Positions 1-8,705 of a DNA stretch of 64,000 bases are shown piece by piece. This stretch comes from Wolbachia endosymbiont of Ctenocephalides felis wCfeF (GTDB taxonomy: Bacteria; Pseudomonadota; Alphaproteobacteria; Rickettsiales; Anaplasmataceae). A model generated the notes under the pieces. That model saw nothing but the letters and a program-made list of their open reading frames with translations. It was not told the DNA's origin and made no database searches. A program made the translations under genes and the position numbers. The number at the start of each line of letters is the position of its first letter. Position 1 is the stretch's first letter. Where the stretch lies: positions 835,150 to 899,149 of the forward strand of contig CP116767.1 in NCBI GenBank assembly GCA_028571325.1, written 5' to 3'.

Positions 1-491
1 CTTTCCCAAGCATGTTTTGAGGTCACATGTCCGAATTTTTTTAGTAGGTGCGATAAAAATTCTACTCCTTTTGTATCTGCCCTACGAATAATTGTAATGT
101 ATAAGTCATTAATAAACGATTGCCTTGTTGCGTGTTTTTCTCTCCATTTTAGATTTACGTGGTTAGCAAAAAAGTTCGGCAAATTCTGACTTGCAAATTC
201 ATCGGAAAAAATGTTTTTCTTACGTCTAATGGTGTGGAAATATAAACTAAATGCCGGGGATGAGATGCTTCTTAGCATCTGATTCCTGATCTTGTTTTGT
301 ATTACCAAATCTTCATCATCGGCTGTTTCAAATGCGAAGCCATTTAATTTGATAAACTTCACTAACCAGTTTTGCTTTGTTATTAAGGTTGTGCTGTTCC
401 AGTAACAAGAATACGGTATAAACTCTGCAGCGTGAACCTCCCTGCCCAGAATAGATTTATTCTTCGATTGAATAGCTCTAAATCTCAGCAT
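1..491 (-). CDS. virB4: VirB4 ATPase of type IV secretion (5' part only)
   Basis: An open frame starts at ATG 491 and runs leftward without a stop to the window edge, giving the first ~163 residues. It begins MLRFRAIQSKNKSILGREVH and carries the N-terminal VirB4/CagE-type region; the Walker motifs lie beyond the edge. It begins 9 bases after the virB3 stop, and virB3-virB4 is the known Rickettsiales T4SS order, so the two are probably co-transcribed. VirB4 is the inner-membrane-associated ATPase that energises pilus and effector export. The identification rests on this N-terminal sequence plus the virB3 context; the rest of the gene cannot be seen. Confidence 0.85.
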   Translation of the reverse strand, partial: MLRFRAIQSKNKSILGREVHAAEFIPYSCYWNSTTLITKQNWLVKFIKLNGFAFETADDEDLVIQNKIRNQMLRSISSPAFSLYFHTIRRKKNIFSDEFASQNLPNFFANHVNLKWREKHATRQSFINDLYITIIRRADTKGVEFLSHLLKKFGHVTSKHAWE

Positions 492-500
492 CGCATGTTT

Positions 501-797
501 TCAAGCAACATCGTAAGAATTGGCTCCGTGATAAAAACGATTTAAACACTTGGAGCATTTTCCTAATTTTACCATAAATAATTCAATAAACAATGGTTCT
601 TTTGCGGAAGCTATATAACCAAGTCCGTGTATTCCTGGTAGCATCAAGAGAATTATTCTCAGATCATTTGAATTGATGAAAATTAGCATGCAAGTTAGAA
701 CGTTTAATATTGCAAACATATAACTCACACCAAAAAGCATTGCAGGTCTTGTAAGACCTTTAAACAGTTGATCTGTTTGTATATTACCTGTAGACAT
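501..797 (-). CDS. virB3: VirB3 inner-membrane T4SS subunit
   Basis: A 98-residue protein with a hydrophobic hairpin (about residues 22-60) after a short polar N-terminus containing DQLFKGLTRPAM, the conserved VirB3 start. VirB3 is a small inner-membrane protein working with VirB4 in type IV secretion. The ATG is preceded by AAGGAT at very short spacing. It diverges from lysyl-tRNA synthetase across about 100 AT-rich bases that must hold both promoters. Its length is normal for the family, and virB4 follows at once. Confidence 0.88.
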   Translation of the reverse strand: MSTGNIQTDQLFKGLTRPAMLFGVSYMFAILNVLTCMLIFINSNDLRIILLMLPGIHGLGYIASAKEPLFIELFMVKLGKCSKCLNRFYHGANSYDVA

Positions 798-906
798 ATC
801 CTTGACCTTCTAATTAATAGCTCTAACACTAATACTACATCATTAATTAAAAATCTATTGAAATCAGTAGCACTTTAGGTAAGATAAGATAAGTAATTTG
901 ACCCTA

Positions 907-2445
907 ATGATGATGAGTTGGCCGTTTCAAGAAGCAGAAAAAATATTACAAGAATTTCCTGACAAGAAAGAGATAATATTTGAGACTGGCTACGGACCTT
1001 CAGGTTTGCCGCATATTGGTACTTTTGGAGAAGTTTTTCGTACTACAGTTGTTGCAAATGCACTAAAGAAAATAGCTCCTAGTATAAAAATCAAAATCAT
1101 TGCAGTATCCGATGATATGGATGGTTTGCGAAAAATACCGGACAATGTGCCAAATCAGGAGATGCTAAAAGAGCACTTAAACAAGCCACTAACCACGATA
1201 CCTGACCCATTTGGCACTCATGAGAGTTATGGTCATCACATGAATTCATTGCTGTGTAAGTTCCTTGATTTATTTGAGTTTGAATACGAGTTTAGAAGTG
1301 CTACAGAGTGCTATAAATCTGGTGTTTACGATGAAAAGCTCTTACTCCTGCTGAAAAATTACGATAAAGTGATGGATGTAATGCTTCCATCGTTCCGAGA
1401 AGAAAGACAGCAGACCTATAGTCCATTCTTGCCGATATGTCCAAAAACTTCCCAAGTGCTACAAGTTCCAGTGATTGAAAGGGATACAGACAAAGGAACA
1501 ATTACATACGAAGATGCAAATGGAGGAAAAATAGAAGTTCCAGTGACAAAAGGAAGATGTAAATTGCAGTGGAAGCCAGACTGGGGAATGAGATGGGCCG
1601 CATTTGGAGTTAATTACGAAGCTCATGGAAAAGATTTGACTCCATCTGCTGTGCTTTCAAGTCAAATATGCAAAATACTTGGAGAAAAGCCACCACTGCT
1701 GTTTTGCTACGAGTTTTTCCTTGATAAAGAAGGAAAGAAGATATCGAAATCAAAAGGAAATGGTATTTCAATTGAAGAATGGCTTACTTACGCACCAACA
1801 GAGAGCTTGGCGTTATATATTTTTCAGAGCCCAAAAAAGGCTAAACGCTTATATTTCGATGTTATGCCAAAATCAACTGATGAATATTTGGAGTTTGTTA
1901 AGAGTTACAATGAAAGTGGAGGAAAGGATGTAAACAGTCCTGTATGGCACATTCACCAAGGTAGAGTTCCAAATGTAGAAACTTCAGGCATAAATTTCTC
2001 ATTGCTTTTAAACCTAGCAGCAGCCTGTAACGCTGAAAATAAAGAGATTCTTTGGGGTTTTATATCCACTTATGCACCAGACGTTACGCCAGAAAACAAC
2101 AAAATGCTCGATAGGCTTTCAGATTTCGCAGTTAGGTATTATCACGACTTTATCAAGCCAACAAAAGCGTATAAGGCCCCAAATGAAGAAGAGAAGGGAG
2201 CATTGCTAGATTTAAAGAATACCCTGCATTCCCTGCCTATTACCGCCACTGCTGAGGAGATTCAATCTCAGGTCTTTTCCATCGGAAAAGGGCGCAATTA
2301 CAGCAACTTACGCGATTGGTTTCAGCTGCTGTATGAAACACTGCTTGGCCAAAAAACCGGGCCAAGAATGGGGTCTTTTATAAAGCTTTATGGAATAGAT
2401 AATACTATCTCTCTTATAGAAAGTGCTATTGAACGTACACTTTAG
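907..2445 (+). CDS. lysS: Lysyl-tRNA synthetase, class I
   Basis: Charges tRNA-Lys with lysine. The protein has class I synthetase signatures: a HIGH-type motif (HIGT, about residue 36, within GPSGLPHIGTFGEV) and a KMSKS-type motif (KISKSKG, about residue 280). About 512 residues, normal for the archaeal-type class I enzyme that many alphaproteobacteria use instead of class II LysRS. The frame is open from a TTG at 898, but ATG codons at 907, 910 and 913 are likelier starts; none has a clear Shine-Dalgarno sequence. A dispersed repeat follows about 30 bases downstream. Confidence 0.93.
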   Translation: MMMSWPFQEAEKILQEFPDKKEIIFETGYGPSGLPHIGTFGEVFRTTVVANALKKIAPSIKIKIIAVSDDMDGLRKIPDNVPNQEMLKEHLNKPLTTIPDPFGTHESYGHHMNSLLCKFLDLFEFEYEFRSATECYKSGVYDEKLLLLLKNYDKVMDVMLPSFREERQQTYSPFLPICPKTSQVLQVPVIERDTDKGTITYEDANGGKIEVPVTKGRCKLQWKPDWGMRWAAFGVNYEAHGKDLTPSAVLSSQICKILGEKPPLLFCYEFFLDKEGKKISKSKGNGISIEEWLTYAPTESLALYIFQSPKKAKRLYFDVMPKSTDEYLEFVKSYNESGGKDVNSPVWHIHQGRVPNVETSGINFSLLLNLAAACNAENKEILWGFISTYAPDVTPENNKMLDRLSDFAVRYYHDFIKPTKAYKAPNEEEKGALLDLKNTLHSLPITATAEEIQSQVFSIGKGRNYSNLRDWFQLLYETLLGQKTGPRMGSFIKLYGIDNTISLIESAIERTL

Positions 2446-2483
2446 CCTGAGCTCTCTAGTTTTAAATTAGGTACAAAAACTAC

Positions 2484-2512
2484 TTGACAACCTTCGCCGT
2501 TACCCTTATAAT
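2484..2512 (+). promoter_or_regulatory. Sigma70-type consensus promoter in type I repeat
   Basis: TTGACA at 2484-2489, a 17-base spacer, and TATAAT at 2507-2512: a perfect match in both hexamers and spacing, behind an A-rich stretch. The predicted start is near 2519. Confidence 0.7.
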
Positions 2513-2518
2513 GAGACT

Positions 2519-2640
2519 GAAGCTATTATTTATCTTCAGTCTGTGCAGATTAAATGAGAAAAAAACTTAGCATATTTGGCGTCTCATGTTTAATTTTTCG
2601 CACTATGTGCACTGCATGTCTTTTTAAAACTTTTGTTTTT
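2519..2640 (+). ncRNA. Candidate structured small RNA from type I repeat
   Basis: Hypothetical transcript from the promoter at 2484-2512. It would carry the hairpins at 2549-2594 and 2600-2610, then a T-run at 2621-2625. The first palindrome (2515-2541) straddles the predicted start, so it may act as DNA or mean that initiation is slightly further upstream. No expression evidence is available here; the end is a guess. Confidence 0.3.
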
Positions 2641-3026
2641 TTACCTATACAAGCTGAAACGCGCTTATAAGTCGTTTAAGACATCAAAAACGCCAATATC
2701 ATAAGATAGATAGTGAATAACTAGCTACTCGGGGTTTCTTTTGCTTTTTTTCTGCTTAGTGAGTTTCTTAAACGTTTATGGCTAAGGTTAAGTTGCATTA
2801 AAAAGTAGCTAAGTCGCACTTATTAAGCGTTTAGGATAAAAAAACGCCAACATTTCGACACAAAAGTAAATAACTAGCCACCACGGGGCTTCTTTTGTCT
2901 TTTTTTTCACTTAGTAAATTTCTTAAATATTGATAGCTAAAGAAATTTAGGTTACATAAATGTTGCAATTTATGAACGAACATTTATTTTTACAATAAAT
3001 GGTGTCACCCCAGCGTCCCTTCTTTT

Positions 3027-3146
3027 GTCATCCCAGCGCGTGACGCTGGGATCTAATTAACGAGGGTCTACTTCAGTGATCCTATGGTTTGACCGTAGGG
3101 TCCAATCTAAAAAGGCCTGGATTCCAGCGTCACGCGCTGGAATGAC
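3027..3146. repeat. Palindromic mini-element with terminal inverted repeats
   Basis: About 120 bases whose ends are inverted copies of each other, roughly 27 bp each and imperfect. Each end is itself a hairpin: CCCAGCG/CGCTGGG at 3032-3050 and ATTCCAGCG/CGCTGGAAT at 3121-3143. A related element lies at 4628-4727, on the other side of the intervening gene. This resembles the short palindromic repeats known in Wolbachia intergenic DNA. It has no coding capacity. Confidence 0.7.
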
Positions 3147-3207
3147 AAGAAAAGTGCAACTAAAAGAAAGGTACGTGGAATGACATGTGGAGTGTCATCC
3201 AAATAAC

Positions 3208-4536
3208 TTAAATCCAATCCCAAGAAAGTGGAGCATTTTCATCTGCTGGAATCTCAAAGACTGGTTTTGACATTACGCCTCTTACAGCGCCTTGAAATCC
3301 TGGTTCTTCGGAATTAACTTCAATTTTAACGTTACCTTGAAACGTCTTATCACTTGCTAAGGCACTTTTTACTGCAGTTCGTAAGTCTGTATTAGCTGCT
3401 ACGGCTTCTTTTAAAGCTGGAACAGCCGCTATCTCTGCTGGCTTTGCTAAAGTGCTTGTTACAGCATTTTTAAACGTTGTATCAGTTGTTACAGCTGTTT
3501 TTAAGGCGTCTTTACCTGCAACCTCAGCTGCTAATGCTGTTTTATTATCACCAGTAAGTAATTGAGTAGCTACAGCTTCTTTAAAAGTTGGAACAGCTGC
3601 TATAGCTGTTGGACTTGCTAAAGTGCTTGTTACAGCATTTTTAAACGTTGTATCAGTTGTTACAGCTGTTTTTAAGGCTGAATTGCCTGCTACAGATGTT
3701 TGAAAAGTTTCATTACCTGCAAGATCTGTTTCCAGTGCAGGTTTATCAACGTTATTGACCTTTTTTGTCACACCCAAAATCGCTGTTCCTAGTGCAGTTG
3801 CTTTGTTAGTAACTAATTCAGTAGCTACAGCTGATGGATCTGCACTTGCCGACCCCAGGCCTTTACTTTCTAGGAAAGCCTTTGCTTCTTTACCCTCATA
3901 CACTTTATCAGTTCCAGGAAGAAATGTTCCTAATTTCTCCACTAAAATCGATTTTTTGCCATCTTCATCTGATGTTGCACCAAGTATAGCTCCTGCGACA
4001 GGCGCTTCTGTTACTTTTTCTTTAAGAACTGATTTATCAGGTGTGTCGCCGTCGATGGTAAGTATTGCAGCTGCAAGTTCTTTTGTGGCATTTGTACCAT
4101 CAGTTTTGACAAGAGAAGATTTTTCGGCTAAGAAATCCTTTGCTGTTTGCTTCTTACTACCATCATACTTTGCTTTATAAGTGTCAGTGGTTTTACCAAG
4201 AGAGTTTCCTAACTTTTCTACTAAAACTGATCTTGTTTTACTATCACTATCAGTATATTCTACACCAAGTACAGCTTCAGCAACAGGCTTTTTTGCTACT
4301 TCTTTTTCAAGAACTGTTATTTCTCTATCACCATCCTTTTCGCCACTGTTTGTAGTAAGTATTTTTCTTACTACAGCCGGTGCTTCAAGCTCTGTTTTAG
4401 TTACAAACGTTGAAAAATTTGGTAGATTATCATCTTCATTAGCTTTAGTGTACACCTTGTTCTTAAAATCGTCTAATGCCATTAAAGCTGATATAAAAGC
4501 AGTATCGTCTGCTGCATTTTTTAGTGTGGTACCCAT
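3208..4536 (-). CDS. Hypothetical internally repetitive Ala/Thr/Lys-rich protein
   Basis: About 442 residues, no recognised domain, signal peptide or membrane segment. Numbered from the upstream ATG 4548, the N-terminal part holds two diverged copies of a ~100-residue unit (about 55-155 and 157-250; shared VEKLG, AVLG/AILG and K-F-L-E/AEK patterns). The C-terminal part holds two near-identical units containing ALKTAVTTDTTFKNAVTST (about 291-310 and 347-365). The DNA of these is almost identical (3445-3508 against 3617-3680), so that duplication is recent. ATG 4536 is chosen because GGAG lies 6 bases before it; ATG 4548 is an alternative. Mini-elements flank the gene on both sides. Function unknown. 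Confidence 0.7.
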   Translation of the reverse strand: MGTTLKNAADDTAFISALMALDDFKNKVYTKANEDDNLPNFSTFVTKTELEAPAVVRKILTTNSGEKDGDREITVLEKEVAKKPVAEAVLGVEYTDSDSKTRSVLVEKLGNSLGKTTDTYKAKYDGSKKQTAKDFLAEKSSLVKTDGTNATKELAAAILTIDGDTPDKSVLKEKVTEAPVAGAILGATSDEDGKKSILVEKLGTFLPGTDKVYEGKEAKAFLESKGLGSASADPSAVATELVTNKATALGTAILGVTKKVNNVDKPALETDLAGNETFQTSVAGNSALKTAVTTDTTFKNAVTSTLASPTAIAAVPTFKEAVATQLLTGDNKTALAAEVAGKDALKTAVTTDTTFKNAVTSTLAKPAEIAAVPALKEAVAANTDLRTAVKSALASDKTFQGNVKIEVNSEEPGFQGAVRGVMSKPVFEIPADENAPLSWDWI

Positions 4537-4627
4537 ATCACTCTCCATTAATTATAAAAAACCATAAGATGCATGAAAAAAGTGTAATTTCCGTAAATGC
4601 TAGATTTTACATAACCCCTTAGGGCTT

Positions 4628-4727
4628 GTTATTCCAGTGCGTGACGATGGTTCACTTTATAACGGTGTTATGAAAGTGGCCTCACTAGGATCCAGAAAGA
4701 TATAGAAGCGTCACGCGCTGGAATGAC
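4628..4727. repeat. Second palindromic mini-element flanking the repetitive gene
   Basis: Ends are inverted repeats of about 19 bp with two mismatches, of the same family as 3027-3146. Both elements are followed on the right by a similar GGAATGACA...GTGTCATCCAAATA segment (near 3176-3207 and 4741-4780), so a larger composite is present in direct orientation on both sides of the gene at 3208-4536. Confidence 0.6.
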
Positions 4728-4881
4728 GGGAGAAGGGGCGTTGGAATGACAAAGTTAGGGGTGTCATCCAAATAGCCTTTATGATGCCGTTCTGGTGCCC
4801 TTGTTATCCCAGATGTCCTTTGTGTAGTGGAAATTATATGGCCTACTAACACTTGTATTTCTGTAAAGCAAAAAATTTTAG

Positions 4882-4957
4882 TGGGGCGAGCGACCAGGAT
4901 CGAACTGGCGACATTCAGTACCACAAACTGACGCTCTACCAACTGAGCTACGCCCGC
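4882..4957 (-). tRNA. tRNA-His (GTG)
   Basis: Full cloverleaf on the minus strand: 7-bp acceptor stem GCGGGCG/CGCTCGC, D-arm GCTC...GAGC, anticodon arm TCAGT-TTGTGGT-ACTGA with anticodon GTG, and a T-arm with TTCGATC. The extra G at 4958 can pair with the discriminator C, the hallmark of tRNA-His. The 3' CCA is encoded (4884-4882). Confidence 0.95.
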
Positions 4958-5162
4958 CAAAGTATAAAATTTCTGATACATCAGCACAGAAAGTATAAAA
5001 TTTCTAACATACCAGCGCAAAAAGTCAATTGACTATTTAAGTAGATTTTTTTATTTCAAACTGTATTATAGTTATATGTAAAATAGTGGGGTTTCTAAGA
5101 TGTACAGCCCCACAACTCCTCCTTTGATGGTATTTTTATCATACTTCCTGGGACCAAACTCT

Positions 5163-6506
5163 CTACTTTCTGCTTAGCATATCCATCAAATCAGATTCTT
5201 TGAGTTTGCTGTGGTCGACTTTGCTGAATTTGTTTACCATTGCGCTCATTTGGTTATATTGCTTAACTAAGAGATTAACATCCGGCACACTCGTTCCAGA
5301 ACCTTTTGCAATTCTAAGCCTCCTCTTGCCATTTAGAATATCTGGATCTCGCCTTTCTTTTTCAGTCATCGAATTTATGATAGCTATATATTTTTTCACT
5401 TTGCTATCATCCGGCACTCCGCTACTTAGCTTTTTTGTAAACGAGCTTGGAATGAACTTCATTATGTTGCTGATGCCATCCATTTTATTCAGAGTTTTTA
5501 ATATTCCTACCAAATCATTCAGGTCAAATTTACCTTTTTTTACTTTCTTTTGCAGTTTATCGATTTCTTCCTGACCAACAATCTCGGCAGCTCTTTCAAC
5601 CAATGAGACGACATCACCCATATCAAGTATCCTTTTTGCAATTCTATCTGGGTAAAAGTCATCGAGGTCACTTAGCTTTTCACCACAAGCAATAAATTTA
5701 ATTGGGCAGTTGGTTGTCATTTTCATAGAGAGGGCAGCACCACCACGTGCATCGCCATCAATACGAGTGAGAATAATGCCAGTCACGCCTATTGCTTCAT
5801 TGAATGATTTGGCGATGTTCACTGCATCTTGGCCGATCATCGCATCGGCTACTAGAATAACCTCTGCAGGTGAAGCTATTTCTTTCACCGCTTTCAATTC
5901 ATTCATCATATTTTCATCGATATGAAGCCTACCCGCGGTATCTAATATCAATACATCACAGTTATCGTTTTTTGCTGCTGCCAGTGCCCTTTTTGTAATT
6001 GCAATAGGCTTTTCATCTATCGCTATAGGTAAGGTTTGTACGTCTATTTGTTTACCGAGCACCTCAAGCTGTTTTTGGGCAGCCGGCCTGTAAATATCCA
6101 AAGAGGCAAGCATCACTTTTTTCTTTTGTTTTTTTAGCTTTAAGGCAAGTTTCCCCGAAGTGGTTGTTTTACCTGCACCTTGCAAACCCACCATCATAAT
6201 TATAGCAGGAGGTTTAACCGCAAGATTCAATTCACTTTTTTCCGGTCCGAGAATTGCAACTAAATTATCCTGCACAATTTTGATTATCATTTGTGCTGGA
6301 GAAACACTTTTTATGACTTTTTCCCCTACGACCTTATCTTTAATGTCATTGATGAATTTTTTTGCAACTTCAAGCGAAACATCAGCTTCAATTAGGGCTA
6401 TACGTATTTCACGCATAGCAAGGCTGAAGTCATCTTCGGAGATGATTGACTTTCCCTTGAGCTTGTTGAATACAGAATTTAAACTCTCGGTTAATGATTT
6501 AAACAT
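5163..6506 (-). CDS. ffh: Signal recognition particle protein Ffh
   Basis: SRP54-type GTPase that binds signal sequences on nascent membrane proteins and delivers ribosomes to FtsY. 447 residues: N domain (1-90), G domain with P-loop GLQGAGKTT (107-115), DTAGRL (189-194) and TRIDGDARGGAAL (about 247-259), then the methionine-rich M domain with the GSGTSVPDVNLL RNA-binding stretch. Length is normal. Its start overlaps the end of the upstream membrane subunit gene by 16 bases, implying translational coupling on one transcript. Confidence 0.96.
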   Translation of the reverse strand: MFKSLTESLNSVFNKLKGKSIISEDDFSLAMREIRIALIEADVSLEVAKKFINDIKDKVVGEKVIKSVSPAQMIIKIVQDNLVAILGPEKSELNLAVKPPAIIMMVGLQGAGKTTTSGKLALKLKKQKKKVMLASLDIYRPAAQKQLEVLGKQIDVQTLPIAIDEKPIAITKRALAAAKNDNCDVLILDTAGRLHIDENMMNELKAVKEIASPAEVILVADAMIGQDAVNIAKSFNEAIGVTGIILTRIDGDARGGAALSMKMTTNCPIKFIACGEKLSDLDDFYPDRIAKRILDMGDVVSLVERAAEIVGQEEIDKLQKKVKKGKFDLNDLVGILKTLNKMDGISNIMKFIPSSFTKKLSSGVPDDSKVKKYIAIINSMTEKERRDPDILNGKRRLRIAKGSGTSVPDVNLLVKQYNQMSAMVNKFSKVDHSKLKESDLMDMLSRK

Positions 6507-8050
6507 AACAGTACTAGTAGAACACTCATCAAAAAAAGAGAAGAAGCTGAAACAAAACTCACTGAGTTATAACTTAGCACTTCTTTAAGTTTAGCAGTAT
6601 TATTAGAGTATAGACTGACAAGCGAATTAGTCAAGTTTTGCAGCACGCTAGCAGACATCTTTCTCATTTTGAAAACTGATTTATTGAACAGTGAGACAAC
6701 GTAGGGTATGAGAGCTCTGAAAATCCAATCGATATCCATTTTAAAATTTATTCTCGGCAGAAATAACTTGCGTAAGGGGATAAATAACAAGGTGGCACAT
6801 AGTAATGAAATAAATTGCGACCAGATATTTTGTGTGTTGTACGCAAGATTAAAAATCGCAGGTTTGTTGTAAATAGGTAAATAAGGATTACCAACAATTA
6901 CGCATATAAATGCTAAAATAACCATGGCTATTCCACCCCCTTCCTCTGCTGAGGGTTTTGACTTGCTTTTGGCAATAAATATGTAGTAAAGAAACTTAAG
7001 TCCCACGCTTAGATAGAGCAATAAACCCAGAATTTTGTGTAAGTTTTCGTACAATTCTAAATCAGTACCATTCATTTTAATTTCAGCTGCAATGTATGAT
7101 TTGCTAATAAATCCAGCAGTTCCAGGAAATGCAGCCATTGTAAGTATTGCGATCAAAGCATACATTCCTTCCACTGACATGAATTTGCCCGCTCTATTAA
7201 AATTCACCACTTTTGTCCGCAAGATAATCGAGTTGGCAACAGCAATGAGCAATAGTTGGTAGGCAATGGAAAAAATTATGTTGAGAGCAAGTAGTGGTAC
7301 AGCATTTTCCAAGCGGCTAAGCAGACTCCCTGTCATAATTAATATGCCCATTTGCCCTACAACATTGTAGGCTAAAAACCTACGGATATTTTGTTCAAGG
7401 GAAGCAAATATAATACCATAAATAGCAGTGATAGTGCCCAAGAATGCTAATATTTCAGCATAATCTTGCCAAAGGTTGTAAGTATGCAGGAGTGCTACTA
7501 AAAAAGAAACCTTGGTAGTAAATAGGGAAAGGTATGACGCGCCGTGTAATGATGCAGCAGGATATGTATCAACAACCCAGAATGAAAAAGGAAAACAAGC
7601 GCAATTTATTAATAGACCTATGATTATTAGATTAGAACTTTGAATTGCTAACCCTGCTGTTAGTACAACCCCAATGAAAAAGTGTACACAAGCATACCTT
7701 ACTGCAGGTCCATTGTCTTTGCTGCCGGCTGCGATAATAAAAGATGCGCTAATGGCCATTAATTCACAGAATATCACAGCCAATGTTATCTGCTTAGATA
7801 ATATTGCACACAATGAACTGATAGTATAAGCGAAAAAGGATAGCACTTCCGAAAAGCTTAAATTTTTTGCTGGTAGAACAATTAGAAATGTAGCTAATAA
7901 AAAAGATATCAATATGATGCGAAAAGATGAATCAAAATTTAGAACAGGATAAGACCAATTCAATGTGGTATCTAAATTCTCAGGTAATTTTAGTGCTACA
8001 ACTACTAATATAGATAGCAGAAATAACAGCGAAAATTTATAAGGTTGCAC
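6491..8050 (-). CDS. MrpD/NuoN-family proton-translocating membrane subunit
   Basis: 519 residues, about 14 membrane helices. The segment FPFSFWVVDTYPAASLHG...FTTK is the core motif of the proton_antipo_M family; the spacing and the FTTK lysine are closest to MrpD/MnhD of Na+/H+ antiporters, though complex I NuoL/M/N share the fold. It should act in the inner membrane moving protons or sodium. It stands alone with ffh rather than in a full mrp or nuo operon. Rickettsiales carry several such paralogues, so the exact complex is uncertain. Confidence 0.8.
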   Translation of the reverse strand: MQPYKFSLLFLLSILVVVALKLPENLDTTLNWSYPVLNFDSSFRIILISFLLATFLIVLPAKNLSFSEVLSFFAYTISSLCAILSKQITLAVIFCELMAISASFIIAAGSKDNGPAVRYACVHFFIGVVLTAGLAIQSSNLIIIGLLINCACFPFSFWVVDTYPAASLHGASYLSLFTTKVSFLVALLHTYNLWQDYAEILAFLGTITAIYGIIFASLEQNIRRFLAYNVVGQMGILIMTGSLLSRLENAVPLLALNIIFSIAYQLLLIAVANSIILRTKVVNFNRAGKFMSVEGMYALIAILTMAAFPGTAGFISKSYIAAEIKMNGTDLELYENLHKILGLLLYLSVGLKFLYYIFIAKSKSKPSAEEGGGIAMVILAFICVIVGNPYLPIYNKPAIFNLAYNTQNIWSQFISLLCATLLFIPLRKLFLPRINFKMDIDWIFRALIPYVVSLFNKSVFKMRKMSASVLQNLTNSLVSLYSNNTAKLKEVLSYNSVSFVSASSLFLMSVLLVLLCLNH

Positions 8051-8705
8051 GACAATTTAAGTCAATATAGTTTATACTATCTCAATGAATAAATAAAATC
8101 AATTTACATGTATTAACCACTAATTAAACTAATTATCATATAATTATATCAGGGTTAGGGGGTTATAGGAAACCGGTCAGATTAGGTTTTTAATCTAACC
8201 TGACCGATAGCTTTAATAGTGAGGTAAGCCTTAATATAACACGTCCAATTTATAGTACTACATTCGTGCATAATCTATTTAAAATTTGTGCACGAATGTT
8301 AGTAAATTATTTACTTTTTGAAATAAAGCTCAGCATTAATTTTTTACGGTTAGCACAAAACTAGTTATTTCCTTATTTTATATTACCATGCTAAAATAAC
8401 CATTATAACATGAGGTTATTAATAATATGTATATTTTAGCATATTAGATGAAGGTTCAGTCTAGTATCATCCAAGTAGCTGGCATCCAAGAAATTTTGCT
8501 TGTAAGTAAGCGCACTGAGTTAGCGAGCATAAAAGTAGCAAATCTTGTGTTACGCTGGCTAAGTTTTCCCACGTTATACGGTTTTTTAAATCGTTGGCTA
8601 GTTACATTTACTGTTATATAACTTAATAATTAAATATTTTCGTTGACTTATTAACTATTTTTATGTATTATTATATTATTAGTAGTTTATATCAAAGCAT
8701 TAATA
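8051..8705. other. Non-coding gap with two stem-loops and a promoter
   Basis: No convincing ORF. Two stem-loops stand out: CGGTCAG/CTGACCG at 8174-8180 with 8200-8206, extended by TTAG/CTAA after one mismatch, and a perfect 10-bp inverted repeat (CATTCGTGCA, 8261-8270 with 8289-8298). A CATCCAAGTAGC-type word near 8468 recurs at 39541. The gap ends with the promoter of the next gene. Confidence 0.6.
8643..8671 (+). promoter_or_regulatory. Promoter of hypothetical gene at 8706
   Basis: TTGACT at 8643-8648, 17-base spacer, TATTAT at 8666-8671. The predicted start is about 28 bases before the ATG at 8706. Confidence 0.55.

Larger units (their letters stand above)
2474..2957 (+). repeat. Dispersed promoter-bearing repeat, type I copy
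   Basis: Intergenic repeat nearly identical to 38000-38430 (same strand) and 31178-31628 (opposite strand). It opens with an A-tract and a consensus promoter (2484-2512). Next come potential hairpins: 2515-2522 with 2534-2541 (8 bp), 2549-2559 with 2582-2594 (TGAGA/TCTCA plus ATTAAA/TTTAAT with a 2-nt bulge), and 2600-2603 with 2607-2610, followed by five Ts. The remaining ~300 bases hold two tandem ~130-base units, each with an ACGCCAA core and a GGGG(C/T)TTCTTTTG-poly(T) segment. There is no conserved ORF: in this copy the frame along the predicted transcript stops early. Confidence 0.85.

Noticed and set aside
3755..4567. Plus-strand ORFs of 71-141 codons opposite the repetitive gene
   Set aside because: Antisense shadows of a biased-composition gene; the minus frame has a ribosome site and coherent repeats.
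4685..5020. 111-codon minus-strand ORF
   Set aside because: It runs straight through the tRNA-His gene and a palindromic element.
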